A stretch of DNA of 64,000 nucleotides from Nematostella vectensis (Eukaryota > Cnidaria > Anthozoa > Actiniaria > Edwardsiidae): contig NC_064047.1 in NCBI RefSeq assembly GCF_932526225.1, forward strand, positions 13,524,460 through 13,588,459. The letters are read 5' to 3'. Each line of letters begins with the position of its first letter. Position 1 is the first letter of the stretch. Positions 44,886-56,790 of this stretch are shown here, one piece after another. Made by a program: the position numbers and the translations under genes. The notes under the pieces are model-generated. The model was given only the letters and a program-made list of their open reading frames with translations, was not told the origin of the DNA and did not search any database.

Positions 44886-45700
44886 CTACAAGGGATATCA
44901 ACAATGATGTCACGAAACGCACCCCCTTTATTTTACTAGAAAACCTTAATTATCACCAGTTCACTTCCAGAGGGGCGACGAGGTATGGAGTAGAGGAGGT
45001 ATGGAGTTTTTTTATATCACACATTTTTATAATGTATGCTACAGAAGCATAAGCGCAATTTAGCTACGTTATTATAACGTTATTATAGGAAATTAACACT
45101 GGTAGATATTAACGTCTATTAAATGTACACGTATCAAATTAATGTGAATTCTAGCATAACGTATTCAGATAAACAAAATAACGCGGATCCAAAAAGATGG
45201 CAGAATTGATTTCTTAATTTGCTGCTTGGAAATACTTTTCTCATGCCGAAAATGATGACGAGCTAGACCAAACACTATGTGAAGTTCCTTATTACTAAGC
45301 AGTATGGGTGATGTAGAAGGTATCAGAAGATTTCACCACATTAGATTGATGCATCACAAAAAGAATGAGAAACAAAACAATAGAACGAAAATACAATAGA
45401 ACAATGAGGTTAGCCAGTCAATCCTGTTAGGGCTTACCAGCGTTCTTCTACACTTCACAGCAGTATTAACTATTTTGTTTTCGATCTTTAATGATTAGTA
45501 TTAATCATCAGTATTAACTTTTCAAATTCGCGTTAACTTAAAAGTGGAGCGTTAGTTTTCCATAATAAGGTATATAGGTCCGCTACTAGCCTCAGTTGTG
45601 TTGCACTTTGAGAAGATCGCCTCTTGAAGCTAGTGGCTTAGAGTTGGCATTGGTTAGGTCCCTTAACCCTAGCAGTGTTCCATGTTCGGCGGGTAAGGCC
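44886..45700. other. Intron sequence, nothing recognised
   Basis: AT-rich, with no exon or repeat structure beyond short palindromes near 45070-45090. Confidence 0.4.
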
Positions 45701-45738
45701 TGAGAGAGTAGTTGTACATTGCAGCAAGAGACACATAC

Positions 45739-47784
45739 CTCGGAGTGGTGGTCATTATCAATGATATGATAAGAAAGAGTAGCTGTACATACCTCGGTGT
45801 GGTGGTCATTATCAATGATATGATAAGAAGGAGTAGTTGTACATACCTCGGAGTGGTGGTCATTATCAATGATATGATAAGAAAGAGTAGTTGTACATAC
45901 CTCGGAGTGGTGGTCAGTATCAATGATATGATAAGAAAGAGTAGTTGTACATACCTCGGTGTGGTGGTCAGTATCAATGATATGATAAGAAAGAGTAGTT
46001 GTACATACCTCGGAGTGGTGGTCATTATCAATGATATGATAAGAAAGAGTAGTTGTACATACCTCGGAGTGGTGGTCAGTATCAATGATATGATAAGAAA
46101 GAGTAGTTGTACATACCTCGGTGTGGTGGTCAGTATCAATGATATGAGAAGAAAGAGTAGTTGTACATACCTCGGTGTGGTGGTCATTATCAATGATATG
46201 ATAAGAAAGAGTAGTTGTACATACCTCGGTGTGGTGGTCAGTATCAATGGTATGATAAGAAAGAGTAGTTGTACATACCTCGGTGTGGTGATCAGTATCA
46301 ATGATATGATAAGAAAGAGTAGTTGTACATACCTCGGTGTGGTGGTCAGTATCAATGATATGATAAGAAAGAGTAGTTGTACGTACCTCGGTGTGGTGGT
46401 CAGTATCAATGATATGATAAGAAAGAGTAGTTGTACATAGTGGTGGTCATTATCAATGATATGATAAGAAAGAGTAGTTGTACATACCTCGGTGTGGTGG
46501 TCAGTATTAATGATATGATAAGAAAGAGTAGTTGTACATACCTCGGTGTGGTGATCAGTATCAATGATATGATAAGAAAGAGTAGTTGTACATACCTCGG
46601 TGTGGTGGTCATTATCAATGATATGATAAGAAAGAGTAGTTGTACATACCTCGGTGTGGTGGTCAGTATCAATGATATGATAAGAAAGAGTAGTTGTACA
46701 TACCTCGGAGTGGTGGTCATTATCAATGATATGATAAGAAAGAGTAGTTGTACATACCTCGGTGTGGTGGTCATTATCAATGATATGATAAGAAAGAGTA
46801 GTTGTACGTACCTCGGAGTGGTGGTCATTATCAATGATATGATAAGAAAGAGTAGTTGTACATACCTCGGAGTGGTGGTCATTATCAATGATATGATAAG
46901 AAGGAGTAGTTGTACATACCTCGGAGTGGTGGTCAGTATCAATGATATGATAAGAAAGAGTAGTTGTACATACCTCGGAGTGGTGGTCAGTATCAATGAT
47001 ATGATAAGAAAGAGTAGTTGTACATACCTCGGTGTGGTGGTCAGTATCAATGATATGATAAGAAAGAGTAGTTGTACATACCTCGGTGTGGTGGTCATTA
47101 TCAATGATATGATAAGAAAGAGTAGTTGTACATACCTCGGTGTGGTGGTCATTATCAATGATATGATAAGAAAGAGTAGTTGTACATACCTCGGTGTGGT
47201 GATCAGTATCAATGATATGATAAGAAAGAGTAGTTGTACATACCTCGGTGTGGTGGTCAGTATCAATGATATGATAAGAAAGAGTAGTTGTACATACCTC
47301 GGTGTGGTGATCATTATCAATGATATGATAAGAAAGAGTAGTTGTACATACCTCGGTGTGGTGGTCAGTATCAATGATATGATAAGAAAGAGTAGTTGTA
47401 CATACCTCGGTGTGGTGGTCATTATCAATGATATGATAAGAAAGAGTAGTTGTACATACCTCGGTGTGGTGGTCATTATCAATGATATGATAAGAAAGAG
47501 TAGTTGTACATACCTCGGTGTGGTGGTCAGTATCAATGATATGATAAGAAAGAGTAGTTGTACATACCTCGGTGTGGTGGTCATTATCAATGATATGATA
47601 AGAAAGAGTAGTTGTACATACCTCGGTGTGGTGGTCAGTATCAATGATATGATAAGAAAGAGTAGTTGTACATACCTCGGTGTGGTGGTCAGTATCAATG
47701 ATATGATAAGAAAGAGTAGTTGTACATACCTCGGTGTGGTGGTCATTATCAATGATATGATAAGAAAGAGTAGTTGTACATACC
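45739..47784. repeat. 54-bp minisatellite of a duplicated exon end and splice donor, 39 positions
   Basis: Minus-strand unit: GACCACCACACCGAG|GTATGTAC then AACTACTCTTTCTTATCATA + TCATTGATACT. The founder is the end of the VWD exon 47784-47847, whose own end is GACCACCACACCGAG|GTATGT. From the founder donor (47784) to the last copy (45739) is 2,045 bp. Adding the single 7-bp deletion at about 46438 gives 2,052, exactly 38 x 54, so 39 positions exist and one donor is deleted. The unit is 18 codons without a stop (VCTTTLSYHIIDTDHHTE), so the first 25 donors are in frame with the exon; the 13 beyond the deletion are shifted by one frame. Confidence 0.97.
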
Positions 47785-47847
47785 TCGGTGTGGTGGTCAT
47801 TATCTTGGAACAGCACGTAGTCACCGTGGTGTAAAAAAGGGTAATAC
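47784..47847 (-). CDS. VWDE-like: VWDE-like gene exon: VWD domain, second piece, at the head of the donor array
   Basis: A 64-bp exon after CTGCTTTTTAG, phase 2 to 0, ending CACACCGAG|GTATGT. It encodes YYPFLHHGDYVLFQDNDHHT plus E, which continues the VWD start CRTYNDPHFSTFDGK and leads into VHTRLWTC of the next exon. It can be extended at its 3' side in steps of 18 codons if a downstream donor in the 54-bp array is chosen. Confidence 0.85.
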
Positions 47848-47959
47848 CTAAAAAGCAGATGATATGGGTTTCAAAGGCGATTACTTTCTCAAACACGATA
47901 TATATCGAGGCGCGCAAGGCGAAACTGGTAGGCTTGAATAGCCTGGATTTTCTTCTTAC

Positions 47960-48033
47960 TTTCCGTCAAATGTGCTAAAGTGAGGGTCGTTATAAGTTCG
48001 ACATTCACGATTCTCTGTCTGTTCTACTGTGAC
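47960..48033 (-). CDS. VWDE-like: VWDE-like gene exon: start of VWD domain
   Basis: A 74-bp exon after TTGCTTTGGTAG, phase 0 to 2, ending GGAAA|GTAAGAAG. It encodes VTVEQTENRECRTYNDPHFS then TFDGK. C.T..DPH..TFDGK is the standard opening of von Willebrand type D domains. Confidence 0.9.
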
Positions 48034-48439
48034 CTACCAAAGCAAGCAAAAAAAGTGTATAAAAATATGCACACAGTAATGCCTGCTTTTTAAACAACAA
48101 CAACAATAATATAACGGCGAGAACAACAACAACAATAACATAAACAACAAAACTTAGTTTATAGTAAATCGTGATACATTCGCACGTAGAGGCTTAGATT
48201 ATTTCATGTCGTCTGCATCTCGCTAAATATATCGATCCTCCGCGATCAAACTCTTCCAAAATACTGGTAACCATGGTAACGGTGTGATTATTTATTTTTT
48301 ATCAATGTTCACCGTGCCAATGCTCAGGAAGAATGCAGGATGGGGAAGTAGCGCTGGTCTTGGGTTTGCAAGTTGCCTCTTCTTAACTTAACAAAAATCA
48401 TTTCATTGTTTTCTGACAATGACAACGTAACCGCTCAAA

Positions 48440-48715
48440 ACTTAAGACGCCCAACAAAGCGTCCAAAAATAAAAACGTCCTTAAAAGCCCAGCCATTAAA
48501 ACACCTAACCTTTTAAACGCTAAAAACGCTAGACCTTAAATACACTAGACCAAAATAGAATCTAGCCAATAAAACGCCTAACGATAAAAACGCCCAAGCT
48601 TCAAAACGCCCAAAGATAAAATCGCTAGACCAAAATAAAGCCCAACCATTAGAACCAACTTTTAAAACGCTAAACACGCTCGACCATAAAAACACTAGAT
48701 AAAAACGCCCAGCCA
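48440..48715. repeat. Degenerate AAAACGCC/CTAGACCA repeat in intron
   Basis: Irregular tandem-like copies of AAAACGCC and CGCTAGACC with variable spacing. No coding pattern. Confidence 0.6.
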
Positions 48716-48727
48716 ATGTAGACTTAC

Positions 48728-49060
48728 CCGTACACGCGGCAAGATATAGTCATCCCAAATCAAACTAGGAAGTGAGTCAGAAGGACCTTTGAATAAAATA
48801 TGCACCACACGGGACTGCCCGTCTATCAGCGTATCACAGACACTTCGTACTCGGACATTGTATGTGGTCCCTACGTCATCACCGTGTGAGAACGCGACTT
48901 GGCAGTTATCAAAAATGCCCACATTGTTAGTTGTGAGCAGTGTAGCGAATATCTTGATTGGGAGGAGAGGGTGGGGCAAGATGTGTATCGGTACTGTGGT
49001 CCTGAGGGTGATGTCAAATGGCTTGTCGCACTCTTTCGTCAAAATGTGTCTTGGATGAAC
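48728..49060 (-). CDS. VWDE-like: VWDE-like gene exon before the VWD domain
   Basis: A 333-bp exon after GCCCATCTTGCAG, phase 0 to 0, ending TACGG|GTAAGTC. It encodes VHPRHILTKECDKPFDITLR, IKIFATLLTTNNVG, GDDVGTTYNVRVRSVCDTLI and SLIWDDYILPRVR, a beta-rich extracellular segment that precedes the VWD domain in this family. It lacks a named domain that I can assign. Confidence 0.75.
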
Positions 49061-49299
49061 CTGCAAGATGGGCATGGATTACTAAAATTTCAGATAAAAA
49101 ATCAGATAATCAACTATTCTTGAAGGCGGAGTGCTCTCTCCTTGTCAAGACAAGGATTTTCGTAAAACCTATTACCTCTATCCCAATATAATAGGGATCA
49201 CTGTACTTCTGCCTGGTCCATTTGTTACCCAAATGCGTGTTATACTTCATCCTTAGCCGACAGGTGGTCTAAGATTCCAAAACAGATCTATAATCAGTA

Positions 49300-49985
49300 T
49301 GGCGCGTCCAAAGGCCCTCCCCTCTCCTCTCCTCTACATTCCACCCCCATCCCCCTCCCTCTACTTTCCACCCCCCTCCCCTCTACATTCCACCTCCCCT
49401 CCCCTTCCCTTTACATTCCACCTCCTCTCCGCTTCCCTCTACATTCCAACTCCCCTTCCCTTCCCTCTATATTAGACCTCCCCTCCCCTTCCCTCTACAT
49501 TCCACCTCCCCTTTCCTTCCCTTCCCTCTACATTCCACCTCCCCTTCCCTTCCCTCTACATTCCAACTCCCCTTCCCTTCCCTCTACATTCCACCTCCCC
49601 TCCCCCTCCCTCTACATTCCACCTCCCCTCCCCTTCCCTCTACATTCCACCTTCCCTCCCCTTCCCTCTACATTCCACCTCCCCTCCCCCTCCCTCTACA
49701 TTCCAACCTCCCCTCCCCTTCCCTCTACATTCCACCTCCACTCCCCTCCCCTCCTCTTCCCTCTACATACCACCCCCCTCCCCCTCCCTCTACATTCCAC
49801 CTTCCTTCCCTCTACATTCCACCTCCCCTTCCCTTCCCTCTACATTCCACCTCCCCTCCCCTCCCCTTTACATTCCACCTCCCCTCCCCTCCCCTTCCCT
49901 CTACATACCACCTCCCCTCCCCCTCCCTCTACATTCCACCTTTCCTTCCCTCTACATCCCACCTCCATGCCCCTTCTCCATCACC
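49300..49985. repeat. CT-rich minisatellite, 25-35 bp units
   Basis: Copies of CCCTCTACATTCCACCTCCC with CCCTTCCCTTCC spacers of changing length. Strong purine/pyrimidine strand asymmetry. Confidence 0.95.
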
Positions 49986-50024
49986 AACACCCCTAGCCTG
50001 CCCCTGCCTCCAACTCCCCCCTGT

Positions 50025-51576
50025 AAGCCTCACACTTCACCCCCTCCCCCTCACCAAGCCTCATACTTCACCCCCTCCCCTTCACCAAGCCTCACACTTC
50101 ACCCCCTCCCCTTCACCAAGCCTCACACTTCACCCCTCCCCCTCACCAATCCTCACACTTCACCCCCTCCCCCTCACCAATCCTCACACTTCACCCCCTC
50201 CCCCTCACCAATCCTCACACTTCACCCCCTCCCCCTCACCAATCCTCACACTTCACCCACTCCCCCTCACCAAGCCTCACACTTCACCCACTCCCCCTTA
50301 CCAAGCCTCACACTTCAGCCCCTCCCCCTCACCAAGCCTCACACTTCACCCCCTCCCCCTCACCAAGCCTTACACTTCACCCCCTCCCCCTCACCAAGCC
50401 TTACACTTCACCCCCTCCCCCTCACCAAGCCTTACACTTCACCCCCTCCCCCTCACCAAGCCTTACACTTCAGCCCCTCCCCCTCACCAAGCCTTACACT
50501 TCACCCACTCCCCCTCACCAAGCCTTACACTTCACCCCCTCCCCCTCACCAAGCCTTACACTTCAGCCCCTCCCCCTCACCAAGCCTCACACTTCACCCC
50601 CTCCCCCTCACCAAGCCTTAAACTTCACCCTCTCCCCCTCACCAAGCCTTACACTTCACCCCCTCCCCCTCACCAAGCCTTACACTTCAGCCCCTCCCCC
50701 TCACCAAGCCTTACACTTCACCCACTCCCCCTCACCAAGCCTTACACTTCACCCCCTCCCCCTCACCAAGCCTTACACTTCAGCCCCTCCCCCTCACCAA
50801 GCCTCACACTTCACCCCCTCCCCCTCACCAAGCCTTACACTTCACCCCCTCCCCCTCACCAAGCCTTACACTTCACCTCCTCCCCCTCACCAAGCCTCAC
50901 ACTTCACCCCCTCCCCCTCACCAAGCCTTACACTTCACCCCCTCCCCAATCCTCACACTTCACCACCTCCCCCTCACCAAGCCTTACACTTCACCCCCTC
51001 CCCCTCACCAATCCTCACACTTCACCCACTCCCCCTCACCAAGCCTCACACTTCACCCCCTCCCCCTCACCAAGCCTTACACTTCACCCCCTCCCCCTCA
51101 CCAAGCCTCACACTTCACCCCCTCCCCCTCACCAAGCCTTACACTTCACCCCCTCCCCCTCACCAATCCTCACACTTCACCCACCCCCCTTCACCAAGCC
51201 TCACACTTCACCCCCTCCCCCTCACCAAGCCTTACACTTCACCCCCTCCCCCTCACCAAGCCTTACACTTCACCCTCTCTCCCTCACCAAGCCTCACACT
51301 TCACCCCCTCCCCCTCACCAAGCCTCACACTTCACCCCTCCCCCTCACCAAGCCTTACACTTCACCCCCTCCCCCTCACCAAGCCTTACACTTCACCCCC
51401 TCCCCCTCACCAAGCCTCACACTTCACCCACTCCCCCTCACCAAGCCTCACACTTCACCCCCTCCCCCTCACCAAGCCTCACACTTGACCCCCTTCCCCT
51501 CACCAAGCCCCACACTTCACCCCCTCCCCTTCACCAAGCCTTACACTTCACCCCCTCCCCTTCACCAAGCCTTACA
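50025..51576. repeat. 31-bp C-rich minisatellite, left block, about 50 copies
   Basis: Unit CTTCACCCCCTCCCCCTCAC + CAAGCCTTACA. It ends where LINE sequence begins (about 51580) and the same unit resumes at 54907 after the LINE. Confidence 0.97.
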
Positions 51577-51679
51577 CTTCTTGGATTGTCACTAGTGAGT
51601 AACAGCGTGATATGTAAGCTCGCGTTTCTCGCCTAATTTTTCTCCTTTTTGACGGTCCTGTGGGGTTTGTTGGAGGAAC

Positions 51680-53707
51680 ATGGACGGATTACAGGAAAAG
51701 TACCCGATCAAGCCCTTCCAGGAGAAGACTTCTAAACAAAAGCGCCTGAAATTTGAAGATATCGACCTAGATATTTACAAGCCCGGTGCACGCTGCTTAG
51801 CCTTTAAGACTTCCGAACAAAATATTTACTTCTGGATCAAGATATTCCAGAAATACTACTTCACAGCCCTACAAGATACTGCAACCTTCGAGGCCAAATG
51901 GATCGACCATCCAAATAAGGCAGGCTCTCAAACTGAGAGTATCGAGATCAAGATATCTCGCCTACACGAACCCCGACACGTGGAGGACGATGAGGTCTCT
52001 AATGCCGGAACTCTTCTCCTCACAATCCACATCTACTTAACAACTGGGGTCATTCTGTGCCAGGGAACCGGCTTCGATATATGGGCTAAACTGGCATTCC
52101 CAAGATTAAAAGAAGCAGTTGACAACGCGACACGCTCAAACGACGATTCCACCTCCACCGAATTGTTAACGGAAATGACCCTGTCACTCCTCACTGAAAT
52201 TTAACGGCACCAAGGCCGGAAAACAAGAAAACCGAAAACAAACCACAAACGAGATGCCCGTACCAAATGCTTTAGAAAACCCAGAAGTACAGCCTCTAAA
52301 CGAAGATTTTTCTATCAGAGTTGAAACTAATCTAGAAACACCAAAAAGCTCGACAAACCGGAAACAGCGGAACTCCCTAGATTCTTTCCAGACTCTCAGC
52401 CCGGAGCTCAGCTTGAATTTCAGAACTGAAATTTATCGCCGCCAACCTAGAAGTTGATCTCACTCAACTGAAGCAACAACTAGTCGAATCATCACTGAAT
52501 AATGAATTTTACAAGAACAAAATAAGTCACTTAGAAGATAAGCTAGTCCAGCAATCAAACAGCTTCACAGCAAATATCAAGCTACTTTCTACACGGGTCA
52601 TTGACCTTGAGATTAAGAACAGCCACTATGATACGGAAATTATTAAACTGAAATCAGAGTTCCAATGTCTACGGAAACCCAAACCCACGCAAAACTCAAG
52701 CGAAAAAAAGACCCCAAAGACCAGGGACAACAATGCGATGGTAACCGCGAGCCTGAGCTAAACCAAGCGATACATGAAACCGTAAATCAAAACACCCTAG
52801 AGACTAATCAAGACGCTGTATTCGAGATCCCCACTACGAACAGATTCCCACCACTCCAATCTGGAGAATCTAGCCCTACATCAGCACAACATCCTTCAGA
52901 TAATTCCACACGGGACCGCTCCCAAGACAGACCCCGTACAAGATATGGCAGATTCGGATTCAAAATACATCGACAGACAGAAAATGTGTAGAGATAAAAA
53001 TGTCGACTATCTTTTCTGTCCCACTTTCGAAAGCGCTCAAGAAGTTCTAATCTCAGCTGATTTCGGTACCCCCTCACATGTTCTCATCCACACCGGTACT
53101 AATGATCTTAAGCACACAGCTATCGACGACTGTGTAGATGCCGCCAAATTATTAATTGACACCTCAGCACAAAAGTACCCGCAATCACGTATCCTGATAT
53201 CTACATTGCTCGCACGAGCTGACCGCCTTGATGAAAAACGCAAACTATTTAACACTCAACTACGAGCTTTCCATGTGCCACCTACTGTTTATTTTATCGA
53301 CAACGAGAACATAAGTGCTGATATGCTCTACGACAACAAGCATATTCTACGGCGTCGTGTTGGAGTTCTTGTCGCCAATTTTAAAGATGCAATTTTTAAT
53401 CGTGCAGCTAGCCCTAAATCCCCCATTACGAAACAACACAAATCGAAGATCAGAGATGCCGCAGAATCTATGGCCGCGACTGCCCGAAGCCCCTCAACAT
53501 GATGACAGACCACAACACAGGGCTCCACCTCGTAACTTCCCAGTCGAGAACGCTCCACCGAAACAGCCCTTCCCAGGTCCCATGCCTACCATGCACCCGC
53601 CTCAATCACCGTCCTATGCTGATGTCGTAGACAGGAGGAAAAGTTTGATGGATGATAATACCATCATGAAGCTATTCAAACTTTATGAAATGATCCGTGA
53701 GTTGTAA
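51680..53707 (+). pseudogene. LINE ORF1 with coiled coil and SGNH esterase domain, frameshifted
   Basis: Four frames tile one ORF1-like product: MDGLQEKYPIKPFQEKTSKQ (51680-52204), a linker (52254-52457), a coiled coil around 52432-52700 (LTQLKQQLVESS...SHLEDKLVQQ), then an SGNH-hydrolase region 52945-53502 and a Pro-rich tail to 53707. SGNH motifs: ADSDSKYID (block I Ser; Gly replaced by Ala), HTGTNDL (block III Asn) and DNKHILRR (Asp/His). An esterase domain in ORF1 is known from CR1/L2-clade LINEs. At least three frame changes mark it as inactive. Confidence 0.7.
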
Positions 53708-53859
53708 TCAACTTAGTAAGAGGTAATGTGCGTTCTTTCCCTGTAATTTTTCCAAGTTTCTACCCACTCCTCTTCCGTCTTTTAAAGAATCTTTATGTGT
53801 GTAGGAAGACCCGCTCTTCCTAATCATCTCGTCGTCGCGCGATCAATTTGAGCTGTTGG

Positions 53860-54905
53860 AACATCAACGGACTCTCAACAAGTTCTGTTTTTGATAATAA
53901 GCTAAATCACCCTGACTTTTTGTGTAACTTTAAAAATTGCGATTAATTAGTGATTTCAGAAATATGGGGTCATGAAGCTCTCCATATACCCGGTTTCGAT
54001 ACGATTGTAGTCAACTCGCCGAAAAAAAATTAACACAAAGAAAGCCGGGAGATCCTCGGGTGGTATTTTAGTTGCAGCAGCCTCTTCATTTTCGCGGAGC
54101 GTGTCTGTAGTTAAACAAGAGAAGGACAATATCTGGTGTAAACTAGATAAGCGACTGTTATCCCTAGATGAAGATATATTTATATGTGCCTGTTACATTC
54201 CTCCATCCAATTCACCATATTTTGATGACGAAGTTTTCTCAAACCTAGAAAACGATATAGCTCTCTTCAAGGGACATGGAAAAATCCTCCTTTTAGGAGA
54301 TATGAATGCTCGAACTGGTAATTTACGCGATTATCCTGAGAATACTGACTCGAGACATACCGTTGACTATTTCTATCCCACACCGGCCGATAGTCTAAAA
54401 CGTAAAAACCTTGATGGCCAAATTAACAGCAATTGGAAATCTCTAATAGAGCTATGTAAGGCACTTGATTTGCGAATTTTAAATGGAAGAACTAAAGGCG
54501 ATTCTTTAGGAAAGATAACATTTAATGGGCGCCTAGGTTTTAGTACTATAGATTATATGATAACTGATCATGATTTCCTTTCCTCTTTTGAAAGTTTTAT
54601 TGTATCACGTCCTTCTCCGTTATCGGATCACTCTCTGCTAATTGGCAGATTAAATATACCCTCTCCCTATGTCGATGACCGTAAAGCCGCGACAAATCTT
54701 TTTAAACTTCCTATTCAATTTGCCTGGAGATCCGATTCGAAAGAGAAATTTACAGATGCTTTATCGTCACTTGAGGTCCAGAACTTAGTGTACATTTTCA
54801 ACGAGACAAATTTTGCTTGTAATAACACAGGCGTCAACAACATAGTGAATCAGTTCAATCTCATTTTAGAGACTGCCGCTAAGAAGTCTTTAAAATTAGC
54901 AAGCA
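53860..54905 (+). pseudogene. LINE ORF2: apurinic-type endonuclease, truncated before reverse transcriptase
   Basis: After a damaged start (CWNINGLST, with stops at about 53944-54030) an open frame from 54101 encodes the endonuclease: LLLGDMNARTG, IDYMITDHDF and PLSDHSLLIGRL, the GDxN, DY and SDH motifs of the APE family. At about 54905 the frame runs straight into the 31-bp minisatellite (after KKSLKLAS). No reverse transcriptase follows. Loss at the 3' side is unusual because LINE copies normally lose the 5' side. Confidence 0.8.
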
Positions 54906-54906
54906 C

Positions 54907-55415
54907 ACTTCAGCAAGCATCACACTTCACCCCCTCCCCCTTACCAAGCCTTACACTTCACCCCCTCCCCCTCACCAAGCCTTACACTTCACCTCCTTTC
55001 CCTCACCAAGCCTCACACTTCACCCCCTCCCCCTCACCAAGCCTCACACTTCACCCCCTCCCCCTCACCAAACCTCACACTTCACCCCCTCCCCCTCACC
55101 AACCCTCACACTTCACCCCCTCCCCTCATCAAGCCTCACACTTCACCCCCTCCCCTTCACCAAGCATCACACTTCACCCCCTCCCCCTCACCAAGCCTCA
55201 CACTTCACCCCCTCCCCCTCACCAAGCCTCACACTTCACCCACTCCCCCTCACCAAGCCTCACACTTCACCCCCTCCCCCTCACCAAGCATCACACTTCA
55301 CCCCCTCCCCCTTACCAAGCCACACACTACACCCCGGCTCTCCCCCTCACCAAGCCACACACTACACCCCGGCTCTCCCCCTCACCAAGCCTCACATTTC
55401 ACCCCCTCCCCCAGC
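54907..55415. repeat. 31-bp C-rich minisatellite, right block, about 16 copies
   Basis: The same unit and orientation as at 50025-51576. The long Pro/Ser/His frame through it is not a gene. Confidence 0.95.
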
Positions 55416-55559
55416 CTGGCTCTGCCTTTGCCTCTCCTTCCCCAGCGTTGCAATTCATTTCCCTCTCCCTGACCTTAACCCACCAGCCTACCCTATTCTT
55501 TCAAAGCCCCGTCATTCCTTGATTCTAATCTTCCAATTTTTTACACGTCAATGGCTATG

Positions 55560-55712
55560 GTTGCACTACTTACAAAGCCCTGCCATTCCTTCCCTCTGAT
55601 CTTCCAAAGCCCCGCCATTCCTTCCCTCTGATCTTCCAAAGCCCAGCCATTCCTTCCCTCTGATCTTCCAAAGCCCCGCCATTCCTTCCCTCTGATCTTC
55701 TAATTTTCCACA
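55560..55712. repeat. About 32-bp repeat, 4-5 copies, next to a VWDE-like donor
   Basis: Plus-strand unit CAAAGCCCCGCCATTCCTTC + CCTCTGATCTTC. It begins about 25 bp into the intron after the donor at 55741 but does not include the donor. Confidence 0.9.
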
Positions 55713-55740
55713 CGTCAATGGCTATGGAGGCACTACTTAC

Positions 55741-55988
55741 CGTGCTCCCTAGTTTAGGCCTGATCCGACTTTGCAGGGGGTCATAAACACAATTTTCTCC
55801 TTTGTTCCTGCAAGACGTCATATTACTACTCAGTGTTGGACCATCGTACCACTCGATGTTGAAGGAGACGTTACTCCACAGAGGAAAGGTGAAGTTGCAC
55901 ACCATGAATAGGTCCCTGTCGCCAGTAGTCAAGGGCTCCACATTTGGCTTGGGGACCAGAGAACTCGGGAAAACGGCTTTCACGTCAG
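55741..55988 (-). CDS. VWDE-like: VWDE-like gene, first exon seen: Ig-like N-terminal region
   Basis: A 248-bp exon after TTATTATCACAG, phase 1 to 0, ending GCACG|GTAAGT. It encodes DVKAVFPSSLVPKPNVEPLT, then DLFMVCNFTFPLWSNVSFNI and EWYDGPTLSS, an Ig-like strand pattern (C...F.....V.F...WYDG). It matches the region before the VWD domain in VWDE-type proteins. Upstream exons must lie beyond this point; from about 56.6 kb rightwards the DNA is the Polinton-like element, which therefore seems to be in the preceding intron. Confidence 0.75.
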
Positions 55989-56587
55989 CTGTGATAATAG
56001 TACAAATACAATAGAACTCCGTTACTCTGAGAGAAAGAGAAATCAGTTCGAGTTATTAGCCGAGGCTCTAGGTAAAGGAGCTCACATGGAAATATATTTG
56101 CTGTTTAATTTTTTTTAATTGAAATCACGAACAAGTTATCGGTACCCTTATATGGGTCTAGGAAACCATCTAAAAAAAAAGACTGGCAAACGGAATAAAA
56201 AAAAATCATAATTGCTTGTTTTGGGAAGAAAAGATATAGAAAGGAAATGTAGAGGAAATGGGGTTTGTGGAAACGATCAAAATAACGTGAGCGGAGAATT
56301 ATTTCGGTTTGGAATTTGGATTATTAATTAAGATAATCCAGGAGAAATCGAGCTAACGAAAAATTAACCGCCTCGATTAAGTGGGGTTTTATTGTAATAT
56401 ACCAGTACTTCAATAAGATGTGTAGTACACATATAAAGGGAAAACTATCTTCCCAAATTTAAAAACTGAAATTCGACTCTCGGTGTATTGTATTCATTGT
56501 TCTGGTAAGACCACGACAGCTTGGGCTTTTTGTTTTTACCCAAATTTAAAAATATATATATACAAGGTTAAGACCAGTAGTAGGTGT
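55989..56587. other. Intron sequence, probable left boundary zone of the Polinton-like element
   Basis: AT-rich with no exon. CCCAAATTTAAAAA occurs twice (near 56454 and 56539). I could not identify the terminal inverted repeat or the 6-bp target duplication expected of a Polinton. Confidence 0.35.
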
Positions 56588-56790
56588 AATTTGCCGATTC
56601 TGGACCAGTTGACCTTTGACCTTGACCTTGCCCCCAGTTGACCTTGACCTTTGACCTTGACCCTGGCCCAGTTGACCTTGACCTTGGACCAGTTGGCCTT
56701 GACCTTGGACCAGTTGACCTTTGACCTTGACCTTTGGCACAGTTGACCTTGACCTTGGGGACCGGTTCTGGACCAGTTGACCTTGACCTT
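56588..56790. repeat. TTGACCTTGACC repeat array at the left of the element
   Basis: Irregular tandem copies of GTTGACCTTGACCTTGG, TTTGACCTTGACC and CTGGACCAG. The reverse complement contains many TCAAGGTCA motifs, the extended AGGTCA half-site bound by monomeric nuclear receptors. It may instead be a terminal or subterminal repeat of the element. Related degenerate CCTTGACC runs recur at about 57300-57360. Confidence 0.8.

Noticed and set aside
45669-47816. A 715-codon minus-strand frame and two further long frames as stand-alone genes
   Set aside because: They are read-throughs of the 54-bp array. Only the founder exon and optional 18-codon extensions are biologically plausible.
54905-55522. 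Pro/Ser/His-rich extension of the endonuclease frame
   Set aside because: It is translated minisatellite after the LINE breakpoint.
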